64,000 bases of DNA from contig CAVTWS010000012.1 in NCBI GenBank assembly GCA_963738445.1, positions 1 through 64,000 on the forward strand, written 5' to 3'. Of the stretch, positions 34,441-44,223 are shown piece after piece; within the stretch, counting starts at the first letter, position 1; each line of letters starts with the position of its first letter. The notes below the pieces were generated by a model. It had not been told where the DNA came from and made no database searches. It saw only the letters and a program-made list of their open reading frames with translations. The position numbers were made by a program, and so were the translations under genes. The DNA comes from CAVTWS01 sp963738445. Its GTDB lineage: Bacteria; Actinomycetota; Acidimicrobiia; Acidimicrobiales; SHLQ01.

Positions 34441-35114
34441 TCGCCACCGTCAACGTTGCTGACATTGGCCGCCGGTCCCTGATGCAAGCGACACGCCACC
34501 GACCGGCATCGGGCGACGCTCCCGGCCTGCGGTGGCTCGACATCGCACCGACAGCCGCGCTGGTCGGTTCCAAACCGCCCGGATTTCGCCGCGCCGTTCT
34601 TCTCGCAATGTGGGACGACGAAGCATCCGCGCACGCCTTTGCCGACCTGCATCCGCTCGCGCAACGCTTCGGAGACAACGGATTCAATGCTGTGCTGCGC
34701 CCCCTTCGCGCGTTCGGGAGCTGGCCGGGCCTGCCCGCGGACGTTTCTCGCAACCGTGTGACAGGTCACGACGCGCCCGTCGTCGTGACCACGCTCGGAC
34801 GACTCCGCCTGAGGACGTTCCGGTTCCTTCGTGCCGGTCGGCCGGCGGAACGCGCTGCGATCAACGCCGAGGGGTTCTTGTGGGGAACTGCCGCCCCTCG
34901 CCCGCCGTTCATGGCTACGGGGTCGGCGTGGAGTAGCGACGAGGCCGCTTACGCCTACGCCGACTCCGATGCAGGCCATCCCCGCGCGATCACGCAATAG
35001 CGACGGAAGGACTTCCACCGCGAATCCGCATTCGTTCGCTACGCAGTGATCTCGAGCACGGTCCGCCTGCCCGGCGCGCCGCCGATTCAGTTCGCGCCCG
35101 ACGAGCGCTCGTAA
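34437..35114 (+). CDS. Spheroidene-monooxygenase (CrtA)-like protein with in-frame TAG
   Basis: 225-codon frame: MIATVNVADIGRRSLMQATR, FRRAVLLAMWDDEASAHAFA, VTTLGRLRLRTFRFLRAGRPAERAA, EGFLWGTAAPRPPFMATGS and, after a TAG at 34998-35000, KDFHRESAFVRYAV in the same frame to TAA 35114. This is the CrtA-like pattern. The TAG truncates the protein by ~38 residues unless it is a sequencing error (CAG would fit). Function of these non-phototroph homologues is not established. Confidence 0.7.
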
Positions 35115-35119
35115 GCCTG

Positions 35120-35593
35120 TCAGCGGGGAGCGGAGGTTGCGATGGCGATGCCGATCAGACCGAAGATGACGAGGGCGGCGGCGATCAGGAGTAGGTGTTT
35201 TCGCACGGCGGTTGAGCGGGTGACGGCCATCGCCGGTGGCGGGGTCGCGCGACCGGCGGCCATCGCCTTCGCGAGCTCGTCGTCCCAGGCCACCGGTACC
35301 CAGAGACGCCGGGCTCCGATCACGATCTCGTGCGACAACGCGAGTGGCTTCGCCGAGCGCTCGACGATGGAACCCACCGGGTGGGTGGACAGCAGACGAC
35401 CTGGGTCACACGACCGCCACGGCTTTGCCCGGAAAACGTGGATCGCCCGGTCGGTGACGGCTACCACGCGGAAGCGAATTGCCAACCGAGCGGCGGGCCC
35501 TTCGGCGGCTGCGAAGGCCACCACGTGTTGCTCGCCCGAAGGCAGGTGCGGGCCTACCCGCCTCGCAATTGTGTTGGCATCCACGATGTTCAA
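35120..35593 (-). CDS. Hypothetical protein with C-terminal membrane anchor
   Basis: 157 residues. An N-terminal PH-like/soluble part (HVVAFAAAEGPAARLAIRFRVVAVTDRAIHVF) is followed by one C-terminal transmembrane helix (LLLIAAALVIFGLIGIAIAT). The pattern RVVAVTDRAIHVF and GARRLWVPV resembles bacterial PH-domain-like proteins. Convergent with the CrtA-like gene. Not further assigned. Confidence 0.6.
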   Translation of the reverse strand: MNIVDANTIARRVGPHLPSGEQHVVAFAAAEGPAARLAIRFRVVAVTDRAIHVFRAKPWRSCDPGRLLSTHPVGSIVERSAKPLALSHEIVIGARRLWVPVAWDDELAKAMAAGRATPPPAMAVTRSTAVRKHLLLIAAALVIFGLIGIAIATSAPR

Positions 35594-35656
35594 TCGGCCG
35601 TCCGGCCGTCGTCTTGAAGTCGACCCGACGCGGCAGGTTCGTGAAGGCGGGGGGCC

Positions 35657-35715
35657 ATGAAGATGACCGGGTTACGGTACCACCGGCCCGAGACGCTCGA
35701 CGAGGCGCTTAGCTG
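35657..35715 (+). pseudogene. CoxM/CutM-like flavoprotein N-terminal fragment
   Basis: MKMTGLRYHRPETLDEALS is the classical N-terminus of the FAD subunit of xanthine/CO-dehydrogenase-type enzymes, with an RBS-like G-rich stretch in front. After ~20 codons it runs into a RelB-like antitoxin fragment; the two share the string GAGCACGGCGATCGTCTCCT with 32055-32075. A cut gene at a junction. Confidence 0.6.
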
Positions 35716-35719
35716 TTGG

Positions 35720-35865
35720 CTGAGCACGGCGATCGTCTCCTCGAGGCTCTCCAGGTCTTCGACCGCGACCTCTCGACCAGGGGCCCGGTCCCTTGCAGCT
35801 GGCGGGCGACAGGCCGGACCCGGCACGACCGCCGTTGGCCGTCGCGACCGCGAGTGTCCATCCCA
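35720..35865 (-). pseudogene. RelB-like antitoxin fragment
   Basis: Minus strand encodes RPTAVVPGP...VEDLESLEETIAVLS, matching GRPTAVLVAPDDLESLEETIAVL of the RelB-like antitoxin at 31942-32220 but with ~60 bp of foreign sequence inserted and both ends missing. From here to 36062 I see no other convincing gene. Confidence 0.6.
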
Positions 35866-36062
35866 CCAGCTCGAGGACCTTGAGGCGCCGGGGTGTGCGG
35901 CCACGATCACGGCGCCGGACGCGAGCGAGCCGCCCGCAACGGGGCGCGGGGGCTTGCACAGCGTTCGTGGGTGTCAGAGAACGCGGACGTTCCGCGGCTC
36001 TTTGCGCCGCCTGGCGTACGTCGTGCATTTCGTTGTGCAATGTGTCTGCCTATGCTACTTGC

Positions 36063-36311
36063 ATGGCTCAACTGGTGACTCGCGTAGACGACGATCTTGC
36101 GGCGGCTGTCGATCAGCTCGTCGAGGCTGGAGTCTTTGCGAGTCGTTCCGAGGCGGTGCGGCTTGGTCTCGAACGGCTTGTCGACCGCTGCCGTCGTGAT
36201 GAGATCGGGGCGCGAATCGCCCGCGGATATCGAGAACGTCCGCAAAGCGAGGCGGAGGTGGCGTGGGCGGATGAGTCTTCCGTGCGGATGATTGCCGAGG
36301 AACCTTGGTGA
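36063..36311 (+). CDS. Antitoxin of MazF toxin 3
   Basis: 82-residue ribbon-helix-helix protein: MAQLVTRVDDDLAAAVDQLVEAGVFASRSEAVRLGLERLV, then an acidic tail (SEAEVAWADESSVRMIAEEPW). Plus strand, opposite to the other pairs. Stop overlaps the toxin GTG (GTGA). Confidence 0.8.
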   Translation: MAQLVTRVDDDLAAAVDQLVEAGVFASRSEAVRLGLERLVDRCRRDEIGARIARGYRERPQSEAEVAWADESSVRMIAEEPW

Positions 36312-36625
36312 GCGTGACGCCGACGCAGGGCGAGATCTGGTGGGCCGAAGCCGAGGACAAGAGGCGACCGGTGTTGATCGTGATGCGCAGCGAGGCTGTG
36401 CCGGTGCTGACGTGGATCATCGTCGCGCCGGTGACTCGCACCATTCGCCAGATTCCGACGGAGGTCCGGCTCGGCGCGAGTCACGGGCTCCCGGACGAGT
36501 GCGTCGCGTCGTTTGACAACCTGCAGCCGATACGGCGCTCGTTTCTCACGCAGCGGGCCGGTGAGCTCCACATCGAGGAAATCGACGAGATCTGCCGAGC
36601 ACTCCGTGCGCTTTCGGACTGCTGA
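36308..36625 (+). CDS. MazF/PemK-like toxin 3
   Basis: 105-residue MazF protein: SVTPTQGEIWWAEAEDKRRPVLIVMR, WIIVAPVTRTIRQIPTEVRLG and CVASFDNLQPIRRSFLTQR. Closest in pattern to MazF toxin 1 (VVSFDNLHTLPRSSF). Last unit of the toxin-antitoxin array. Confidence 0.85.
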   Translation: MSVTPTQGEIWWAEAEDKRRPVLIVMRSEAVPVLTWIIVAPVTRTIRQIPTEVRLGASHGLPDECVASFDNLQPIRRSFLTQRAGELHIEEIDEICRALRALSDC

Positions 36626-36675
36626 CGAACGGGGTGGTACGGGAGCGTGACGCCGAGCGGCGTCGGGGCCAACCA

Positions 36676-36890
36676 TCACCTCGACGATCGTGGGTTCGAC
36701 GGTTCGCTGCATCGTGCTGTCGCAGATGGCGAGTCGCTCGGGTCCGATGGCGAAGCTGACGGTTCGGCGTTGACCAGGCCCAGGCTCATGCGTGCGAGCA
36801 GGTCGGCGACACACGCCGCGGGGCGCAGACGGTCCTTGCACACGACGCCAGCGTCGGCGAGCTCGACGACGCCGTGTTTCATGGCGTCGT
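36676..36890 (-). pseudogene. Possible TetR-type C-terminal remnant
   Basis: The minus strand reads MKHGVVELADAGVV...VADLLARMSLGLVNA, which resembles the C-terminal ligand-domain end of a TetR regulator, with the rest unreadable. Divergent from the CoA-transferase gene, as such regulators often are. Weak support; the 36626-36971 stretch otherwise holds nothing I recognise. Confidence 0.25.
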
Positions 36891-36971
36891 CGCTCCTCGG
36901 TCGGATCGGTCCGCCGAGCGTCCGGGCTGGACGTTTGCCGTCGGAACGCCGGTGGGCTTTACTGCCGGGGC

Positions 36972-39362
36972 ATGGGGGAATCGACATCGAGGCCGCTGGC
37001 GGGTCTGCGTGTGGTCACCACGGCCAACTCGCTGCCGGCGGCCATCGTGGGGCAGCACCTGGCCGATGCGGGGGCCGAGGTGTGGCTGCTCGAACGTCCG
37101 GGTGGTTCCCGCATGCGGGCGTGGAGCGCCTGGGAGCTGTGGGCTCGGGGCCAGCGGAGCGTGGAGTCGACCTCAGGCTCGACGATGACCGTGACCGGGC
37201 CCGGGCGCTGATCGCCCGGAGCGACGTGTTCGTCGACGCCTGGTCGCCCGGCGTTGCTGCCGGGCTGGGCCTGGCGGCCGACGACCTCTGCGCCGACAAC
37301 CCACGGCTCGTCCACGTGAGGATCAGCGCGTTCGGCGACCACACCCGGTTCGCGGCGGCCGAAGGGTGGGAGGCCGCGGTGATGGCGGCCATGGGCGGGC
37401 CGGAGAGCTTCTCCTCGGTGACCAGCCGTCCCGGCCCGGCCTTCGTGAGCACGCCCTATGCGTCGGTCGCCGCCGCACACCTCGCGATCCAGGGTGCGCT
37501 CGGCGCGGTGGTGGAGCGGGAGCGGAGCGGACGCGGGCAGCAGGTCGAGGTCACCCTGGCCCGGGCGCTCGTGGCCTACGACACGTGGAACTGGCTCGTC
37601 CACGTCCTCACTGAGCGGTACTCGGGGGCCTTCACCGCCGGCACGGCGATCGACGCCGAGAACCTGATCCCCAACACCCCGATGTTCTTCCGGTTGCTGG
37701 TCGGCCTGTCGAAGGACGGCCGGTGGCTCCAGTTCTCCCAGACGACCGATCGGCTCTGGCACGCGTTCCTGCGATCCTGCGACCTGGACCCGGATGACCC
37801 TGCGTTGCTGGCCATGGAGAACGCGGAGGACCCCGACGACCGGGTGCGGTTCTGGGAGCTGCTCCTCGCCGCGGTGCGCCGTCGCACGGCAGCGGAATGG
37901 GCCTCGGTGTTCGACGCCGATCCCAACGTGTGGGCCGATCTGTACCGCGGCGGGCCTGGCGACGCTCGAGCACGAGCAACTGGTGGCCGACGGCCGGGTG
38001 GGTTGCAGCGCCTCGGGCACACGCGTGCCCGGCGCCTTGGCCCTGGCTCGCGGCTGGTCGGTCGATCCCTCGGTCCCACCGCCCGGGCTCGGTGCCCACG
38101 CCGCCGCCCTCGACGCCCTTGTTGCCGCGGAGCTCGACGACCCCCGCGGCGAGCATCCCGGGCCTGCCGAGGCGCCCGACGCCCCACCGCTCGCCGGCAT
38201 CACCATCGTGGAGATCGGCTCGTTCTTCGCCGCGCCGTTCGGGGCGACGCTGCTCGCCGAGCAGGGCGCCCGGGTGATCAAGGTGGAGACCGGCGGTGGG
38301 CGACGCCATCCGCCACCTCATGCCGTTCCCGGAGCTGTCGGGCATCAAGGTGCTGCAGGGCAAGGAGTCGATCAGTCTCGACATCGCCGACCCCCGAGGG
38401 CCACGCCACGCTGCTGGAGCTGGTCCGGCGGGCCGACGTGGTGCTCCAGACCTTCCGCGGCCGGGGTGATCGACCGCCTCGGGTGCCGGACCGGACGACC
38501 TGACGCGCGGTGAACCCGTCGCTCGTCTATGTGAGCGCACCCGGCTACGGCGAGGGCCCGCCGTGCGGGGCCAAGCCGGCGTTCGCTCCCACGATGGGCG
38601 CAGCATCGGGGATGGCGGTCCGCAACGTGGGCGGCGAGGATCTGGTGCCCTCCGGACCCGACCTCGACCTGGTGACCGTCAAGCGCACCGCCATGCGTTT
38701 GGCCTCGGGGGCCAGCTCGCCGGCGAACTCCGACGGGGTCTCGGCGCTCGGCGTGGGCACGGCACTCGCGATCGGCATCTGCGGCCGGGTGCGCCACGGC
38801 ACCGGAGACGTGTTGCGGACCTCCATGTTGTCCACCGTCGCCCACGCTCTGGCCGACTCCTCGGTGGTCGGCCCGATCGGGCTGTCGACCCCCGCCCCCG
38901 ACCCCGACCTCCTCGGCCACGGGCCGTGGCACCGGCTGTACGAGACGGCCGACGGGTGGGTCATGGTGGCGATCGAGCGTTCGGCGGCGCGGTCGGCCCT
39001 GGCGGCTCGGCTCGGCGTAGACCTCGGGGCCGCCGACCTGGCGGACCAGCTCGGCTCGGCGCTGCGGTCGGCCGACCGCGCGGACCTGGGAGTCCGAGCT
39101 CGTGCCGCAGGGCATCACCGTGATCGCCGTGCCGGGCTGGGGGATGGATCGCAGCCTCCTCGTCGACGAGGTGGCTGACGAGCTCGGCCTGCGGGCGTGG
39201 TCCACCCACCCCACGCTCGACGAGTACCCCCGGGCGTCGAACTACGTCCGGTTCTCGCGAAGCCGCTCGGTGCTGGGCGACGCGCCGGTGTGCGGTCAGG
39301 ACACCGACCGGGTGCTGGCCGAGCTCGCCGAACCATGGCCGGGGCCCGATGGCGGGAGGTGA
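36972..39362 (+). CDS. Tandem CaiB/BaiF (family III) CoA-transferase, frameshifted
   Basis: ~795 residues with two CaiB-type domains. Domain 1: LAGLRVVTTANSLPAAIVGQHLADAGAEV, VDAWSPGVAAGLGLAADDL, FVSTPYASVAAAHLAIQGAL. Domain 2: LAGITIVEIGSFFAAPFGATLLAEQGARVIKVE, YVSAPGYGEGPP, LYETADGWVMVAIE. Each opens with the family's LxGxRV(I)ExG-like start. At least six slips (near 37170, 37960, 38300, 38395, 38465, 39090). It would activate an acid by CoA transfer. It is first in a catabolic region and convergent with the thiolase gene. Confidence 0.8.
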
Positions 39363-39373
39363 CGAGTCGCTCG

Positions 39374-40571
39374 TCAGCGGGTGAGGAGCAAGGTGCCGCA
39401 GGTGGGGCCGCCACCGGCGGCGGCCACGGCCACCTCGGCGCCGGGCACCTGGCGGTCGCCGGCCTCGCCGCACAGCTGCGCGCACGCCTCGTGGAGGAAC
39501 CCGTATCCGTGGAGACGGCCGGCAGGAGAGCTGGCCGCCGTGGGGGTTGAGCACGAACTCGCCGTTCCCGCCGAGCCGGATGCGGTCGCCGCCCTCGACG
39601 AACGGCGCCGCCCTCGCCCTTGCCGCAGAAGCCGAGCGCCTCGAGCCACATCAGGGTGATGATCGAAAAGCCGTCGTAGGCGCCCGACCACGTCGACGTC
39701 GGCCGGGGTCAGGTCGGTGCGCGACCACATCATCGCCGCCGCGTCGCGGAGCGACATGGTGGTGAGGTCGTCCCACTGGTCCCACGACGGTCGGCCGTGG
39801 ATGGCGGTGCCGACGGCCTGGATGCGGACCGGGGGCGGCGGCAGGTCGGGGGCGGTGTCGGGCGCCGAGACGATCACGGCGGTGGCACCGTCGCAGGGCA
39901 GGTCGCAGTCGTAGAGCCCGAGAGGCCAGGAGATCATGCGGGCCGCCAGGTAGTCGTCCATCGTCATGGGGTCGTCGTAGGAGCCCGTTGGGGTTCGAGG
40001 CGGCGTGGGCTCGCTGGACGACGGGGATCCAGCCGAGCTGCTCCCGGGTGGTGCCGTACTCGTGGAAGTGGCGTTGGGCCGCCATGGCGATCCAGTTGGC
40101 GGCCGACACGGCGTTGAACGGCATGGTCCACTGCTGGGCGCCGTCGACCCGCCCGCCGGCCCCGAGGCCACCCATCGTGACCGCCTCTCGGCCCTGGTTG
40201 CCCTGGGCGGAGGACTCGGTGACGCTGCGGAAGCACAGCACGTGGCGGCACAGGCCGGCGCTCACGGCGAGGGCGGCGTTGACCACCGATCCCAGCTGAC
40301 CGGGGGACTCCACCCCGGACTGGAACCAGTTCAGGTGCAGGCGCAGGGCGTCCTGCACGTCGATGACGCCGGCGCCGGAGAACCCGGCGGGGCCGAACGG
40401 TCCCGGGTAGGTGGACACGCCGTCGATGTCGGCCGTGCTGAGGCCGGCGTGCTCGACGGCCCGGAGGCACGCCTCGAGGGTGAGGTCGAGCCCGGGCCGG
40501 TTCAGTCTGCGTCCGATCTGCGACTGGCCGATCCCGCTGATGACGGCGTCACGCTCCCCGCGGGCGCTCAT
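39374..40571 (-). CDS. Thiolase-like (lipid-transfer/Ltp-type) protein, frameshifted
   Basis: ~395 residues: AVISGIGQSQIGRRLNRPGLDLTLEACLRAVEHAGL, VDGVSTYPGPFGPAGF, QRHFHEYGTTREQLGWIP, MTMDDYLAARMISWPLGLYDCDLPCDGA and NPHGGQLS near the end. Slips near 39980, 39690 and 39555. It is Ltp-type: homologues paired with DUF35 proteins act as retro-aldolases on steroid side chains. Its start overlaps the stop of the DUF35 gene (4 bp). First of three such pairs here. Confidence 0.8.
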
Positions 40572-40999
40572 GGCGCAACTCCGGCGGCCGTCATGGCCCG
40601 GACCGGGTGGAACAGCGGGATCCACACGTCGTCACGGTGCTCGAACTCCACCTCCACCTCCATGCCGGTGTGGACGTCGTCGGGCTCGCACCCCACGATG
40701 TTCGTCATCATCCGCATGGCCGCCTGCTCGGGCAGCTCGACGATGGCGATCACGTAGGGCACCGGGGCTGGCGTCCACTGCTTGTGGTTGACCGTGAAGC
40801 AGTGCACGACGGCCCGGCCGCTCACCGCCTCGGGCGCCACGTCGGTGCCGTGGCACGACGGGCAGACCGGCTGGGGTGGGTGGAGCCACGTGCCGCAGCG
40901 CTGGCAGCGGAGGAACTGGAGGCGGCCATGCTCGCCGCCCTGCCAGAAGTGGCGGTTGGTGTCGGTGATGCGCGGCAGCAGCCGGAAGACCTCGGACAC
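40568..40999 (-). CDS. DUF35/OB-fold zinc-ribbon protein
   Basis: ~143 residues from GTG 40999 (RBS GGGGGGAGAG). Rubredoxin-like zinc ribbon LQFLRCQRCGTWLHPPQPVCPSC (CxxC...CxxC), then the OB-fold VVHCFTVNHKQWTPAPVPYVIAIVELPEQ. DUF35 proteins form obligate partners with thiolase-like proteins (as in ChsH2-Ltp2 of mycobacterial steroid degradation). The following gene is exactly such a protein. An upstream ATG 41053 is possible. Confidence 0.85.
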   Translation of the reverse strand: MSEVFRLLPRITDTNRHFWQGGEHGRLQFLRCQRCGTWLHPPQPVCPSCHGTDVAPEAVSGRAVVHCFTVNHKQWTPAPVPYVIAIVELPEQAAMRMMTNIVGCEPDDVHTGMEVEVEFEHRDDVWIPLFHPVRAMTAAGVAP

Positions 41000-41080
41000 G
41001 GCTCTCCCCCCCTCGTTCGGAGCGCCATCATGGCGCAGAGCGGCCCCGGCCATGACATCTCCACGACGGAGGGCGGGTCT

Positions 41081-41699
41081 TCAGGTCATCGCCCCGAGCG
41101 CGAACCGCACGACGAGATCCCTGGCGTCGTCTCGGCTGGCCGGCGCCAGTGACTCTCGGGTCGTCGCCAGGATCTCGACCGTGATCGCGCAGATCATCCA
41201 GCGCGTCGCGGTGCGGGTCGACGCGGCTGAACTCCCCGGTCGCGCGCCCGGCTTCGAGGATCGGTTGCAGGGTCGAGACCAGGGCATCGACCACCTCGGT
41301 TCGGGACTCGATGCCCCACTTGCCGATGTCGCGCATGACCGCCGCCCGACGGGTGCGGCTGGGCTCGTACCGGATGCCGAGGATCTCGTCGACCCACGAC
41401 TCCAGCGCGTCGGTCGGGGAGGAGGCCGCTGCCGAGGCCTGCTCGAGGCGGGCACAGACCCGCGCCAGCCCCACCTGGTTCAAGACGGTGACGACCTCCG
41501 AGACCGACGAGAACTGGCGATAGAACGCGCGCGTCGACATACCGGATTCGCGGAGGATCTCGTTGAGGGTCACCTGGTGGCTGTCGGACCGGTGCAGTAC
41601 CGCAAGCGCCGCCTTCAGCAGGAGGCGACGCTCGGTGACCGGATCGAGGGCCGGTTGCCGGCCGCGGGTTCTTGCGCGAGGCCTCGCGGGTGTGGACAC
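41081..41699 (-). CDS. TetR-family regulator, one frameshift
   Basis: ~205 residues: VTERRLLLKAALAVLHRSDSHQVTLNEILRESGMSTRAFYRQFSS is the TetR HTH (residues ~20-65), then a C-terminal ligand domain (WVDEILGIRYEPSRTRRAAVM). A slip near 41130 changes the last ~15 codons. Divergent from the transporter operon; intergenic 41700-41821 would hold operators for both. Confidence 0.8.
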
Positions 41700-41821
41700 T
41701 CAGGTAGTTCACCACACCGACCTCTCCCGGCAATGAACATGTCGTTATCGGAAGAGACGCTTGCGAAGCGGGGGTCCATCGGAGAGAATGCGGACGCAGG
41801 CCGGACCGGGGGGGTACGCCA

Positions 41822-43212
41822 GTGAACGTTCGTAGGACCGTGTGGGCGGGAGCGTTGATCCTCGCCCTTGTTGCCGGAGCGTGCTCCAACGAGGACGACG
41901 ATACCTCGTCGTCACCCGAGGCCACGACCACGATCGCCGGTGCGTCGTCGACCACTACCACCGCGGCGACCGACGAGTCGGAAACGTCCGACTCCACGAC
42001 GACCACCACCACGGCCACGGCATCCGAGGACTCGACTCGGGCGGAGGCCTTCGTCGACTATGTCCGCGTCGACCCGCCCGACCCGTGCCCGGCGATCCCG
42101 GGTCTCGACGGCACGGAGATCCGTGTCGGCTACCTCGGGCCGCAGTCGGGCGTGCGCGCGCAGTCGTTCGCCGACTGCCCTCGACGGCGTCCACGCCCGC
42201 ATCGACGCGCGCCAACACCGAGGGCGAGCTGGGTGATCTCACCATCTCGCTCGTGGAGGCCGACGATGGTAGCGACGCCGCCCGCAACGCCGAGCTGGCG
42301 CGGAGCCTCGTGGAGTCCGACGGCGTCTACGGCATCATCGAGATCAGCGACCAGTCCGACGGGTCGGCCGACTACCTCCACGACAACGGCATCCCGGTCA
42401 CGGGCTGGCACGTGGGCCGCGGCCACTGGGCCCAGCAGGAGAACTTCTTCGCCTTCCGGCTACCGGGTGCCGCCGATCCCAACACGACGCACCAGACCCG
42501 GGCTGCGAGCGTGATCGACGAGCTGGGCGGCACGAAGGTGGCCATCGTGGGTGGGGGCAACGAGTCCAGCGTCCAGTTCGTGCGGAGGGAGTCCGCCGCG
42601 GTCGAAGCGCTCGGCCTCGAGCTCGTCTACACGACCACCGACGTGGTGTCCGGCAACACGGAGTTCACCGGGATCGTTCAGCGCATCGCCGAGTCCGGCG
42701 CCGACACGCTCGTCACGGGCATGGACTTCCTGCAGAACACGGCGCTGGCTCAGCAGCTCGCCGCCGCCGGCGTCGACCTCGCCGTCACGGTCTTCCCCGG
42801 TGGGTACGATCCCCGCGTCCTGGGCCTGCCCGGGATCGACGAGGCGGTGTTCGGTCTGGAGTTCATCCCCTTCGAGGCCGACCCGCCGGCGTTCGCGGCG
42901 TTCGACGAGTACCTGCCCGAGGATCTGCCCAGGAACCAGATCACCTACACCGGGTGGCTGTCCGCCGGCATGTTGATCCGTGGCCTGCAGGAGGCGGGAC
43001 TGGCGTGCCCCACCCGCGAGGCGTTCATCACCAACCTCCGTCTGGTCGACGACTACGACGGTGGCGGAGCCTTCGATCCGGTCGATCTCAACGATGAGGC
43101 CTCATGGGGACCTTCCTTCCTGTGCGCCTACTACGTGCAGGTCCAGGGCACCGCCTTCGAGCCGCTGTTCGACGCCGAGCCCCGCTGCGGCGAGCCGTTG
43201 ACCATCGAGTGA
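41822..43212 (+). CDS. Branched-chain amino-acid-type ABC transporter binding lipoprotein, frameshifted
   Basis: ~463 residues. The signal peptide ALILALVAGAC has a lipobox Cys at 21, then a Ser/Thr-rich linker (~25-75) and a type-I periplasmic-binding fold (IRVGYLGPQSG, LVEADDGSDAARNAELARSLV, VAIVGGGNESSVQFVRRESAAV, VVSGNTEFTGIVQRIAESGAD). Slips near 42178 and 42215. Anchored outside the membrane, it would capture the imported compound. The adjoining liv-like genes define the transporter. Catabolic context suggests an aromatic or terpenoid acid rather than an amino acid (inference). Confidence 0.8.
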
Positions 43213-43246
43213 CGATGATCGATCCGACCCGAACGGAGGGCCGACG

Positions 43247-44220
43247 ATGACACCGTTCATCGTCGGCGGGCTCGTGCTGGGGGGGATCTACGCGATCTCC
43301 ACGCTCGGACTGGTGCTCACCTACACGTCGTCGCGTGTGTTCAACTTCGCCCAGGGCGCCATCTCGTTCCTCCTGGCCATCATCTTCCACGAACTGGCGG
43401 TGGGGTGGGGGTGGAACAAGGTGGTCTCGGCGGTGGTCGCCGTCGGCCTCGCCGGGCCGCTCCTCGGTCTGGCGCTTTGGTGGGCCCTGTTTCGGCACCT
43501 CTCGAGCGCGCCGGCATCGGTCCGTCTGGTGTCGACCGTGGGGCTGTGGGTCGCGCTCCCGGCCGTGACAAGGATCCTGTTCGTCGATGAGGAGATCTTC
43601 GACCGGACCGGGCTCGGCCCCGACATCCCCTCGAACCACGAGGTCGTCGGGGTGGTCGTGAACTCCAACCAGATCATCGTGGTCGTGGCCGCGGCGGCGG
43701 TCGCTCTGATCATGACCCTCGTGCTGCGCCTGACGCCGTTCGGGCTGGCGGTGCGAGCCAGCGTGGACTCGCCCCGCATGGCGGGTGTGGTCGGCGTGAA
43801 CACCTCGCTGGTCACTGCGGGCGCGTGGATGATGGGCACCACCCTTGCCGGAGTGGCCGGGCTCCTCCTCGTGCCCCTGCGGGGCTACACGGAGCTCCAG
43901 TTCACGTCGCTGATGGTGGCGTCGTTCGCGGGTGTGGTGATCGCCCGGATGCACAGCCTCGTCCTGGGGTTCCTGGGCTCCATGTTGATCGGACTCCTCC
44001 AGAGCCTGGCGCAGTCGTCGCAGGGGGAGGACGTGCTGCGCTTCTTCCTCCCCGACGACGGGGTCCTGATCCGGGGCGTTCAACCGAGCATCCCGTTCAT
44101 CCTCATGATCCTGTTCCTGCTGGCCTACCGAGGGCTGGGAGCCGAGTCGTTCGCCGTCGACACGAGGTCGGCCGTCGATGATCACCTGTTCGCCGCCGCG
44201 GAGTCCGACGACCGTTCGCG
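43247..44220 (+). CDS. LivH-type ABC permease
   Basis: ~320 residues, about eight hydrophobic segments: IVGGLVLGGIYAISTLGLVLTY with SRVFNFAQGAISFLLA is the LivH signature; GLAVRASVDSPRMAGVVGVNTSLV is the conserved cytoplasmic EAA-like loop. Near 44215 the frame changes and the LivM-type sequence starts with no proper stop in between, so the two may be one fused permease with a base slip. Confidence 0.8.
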
Positions 44221-44223
44221 CGC

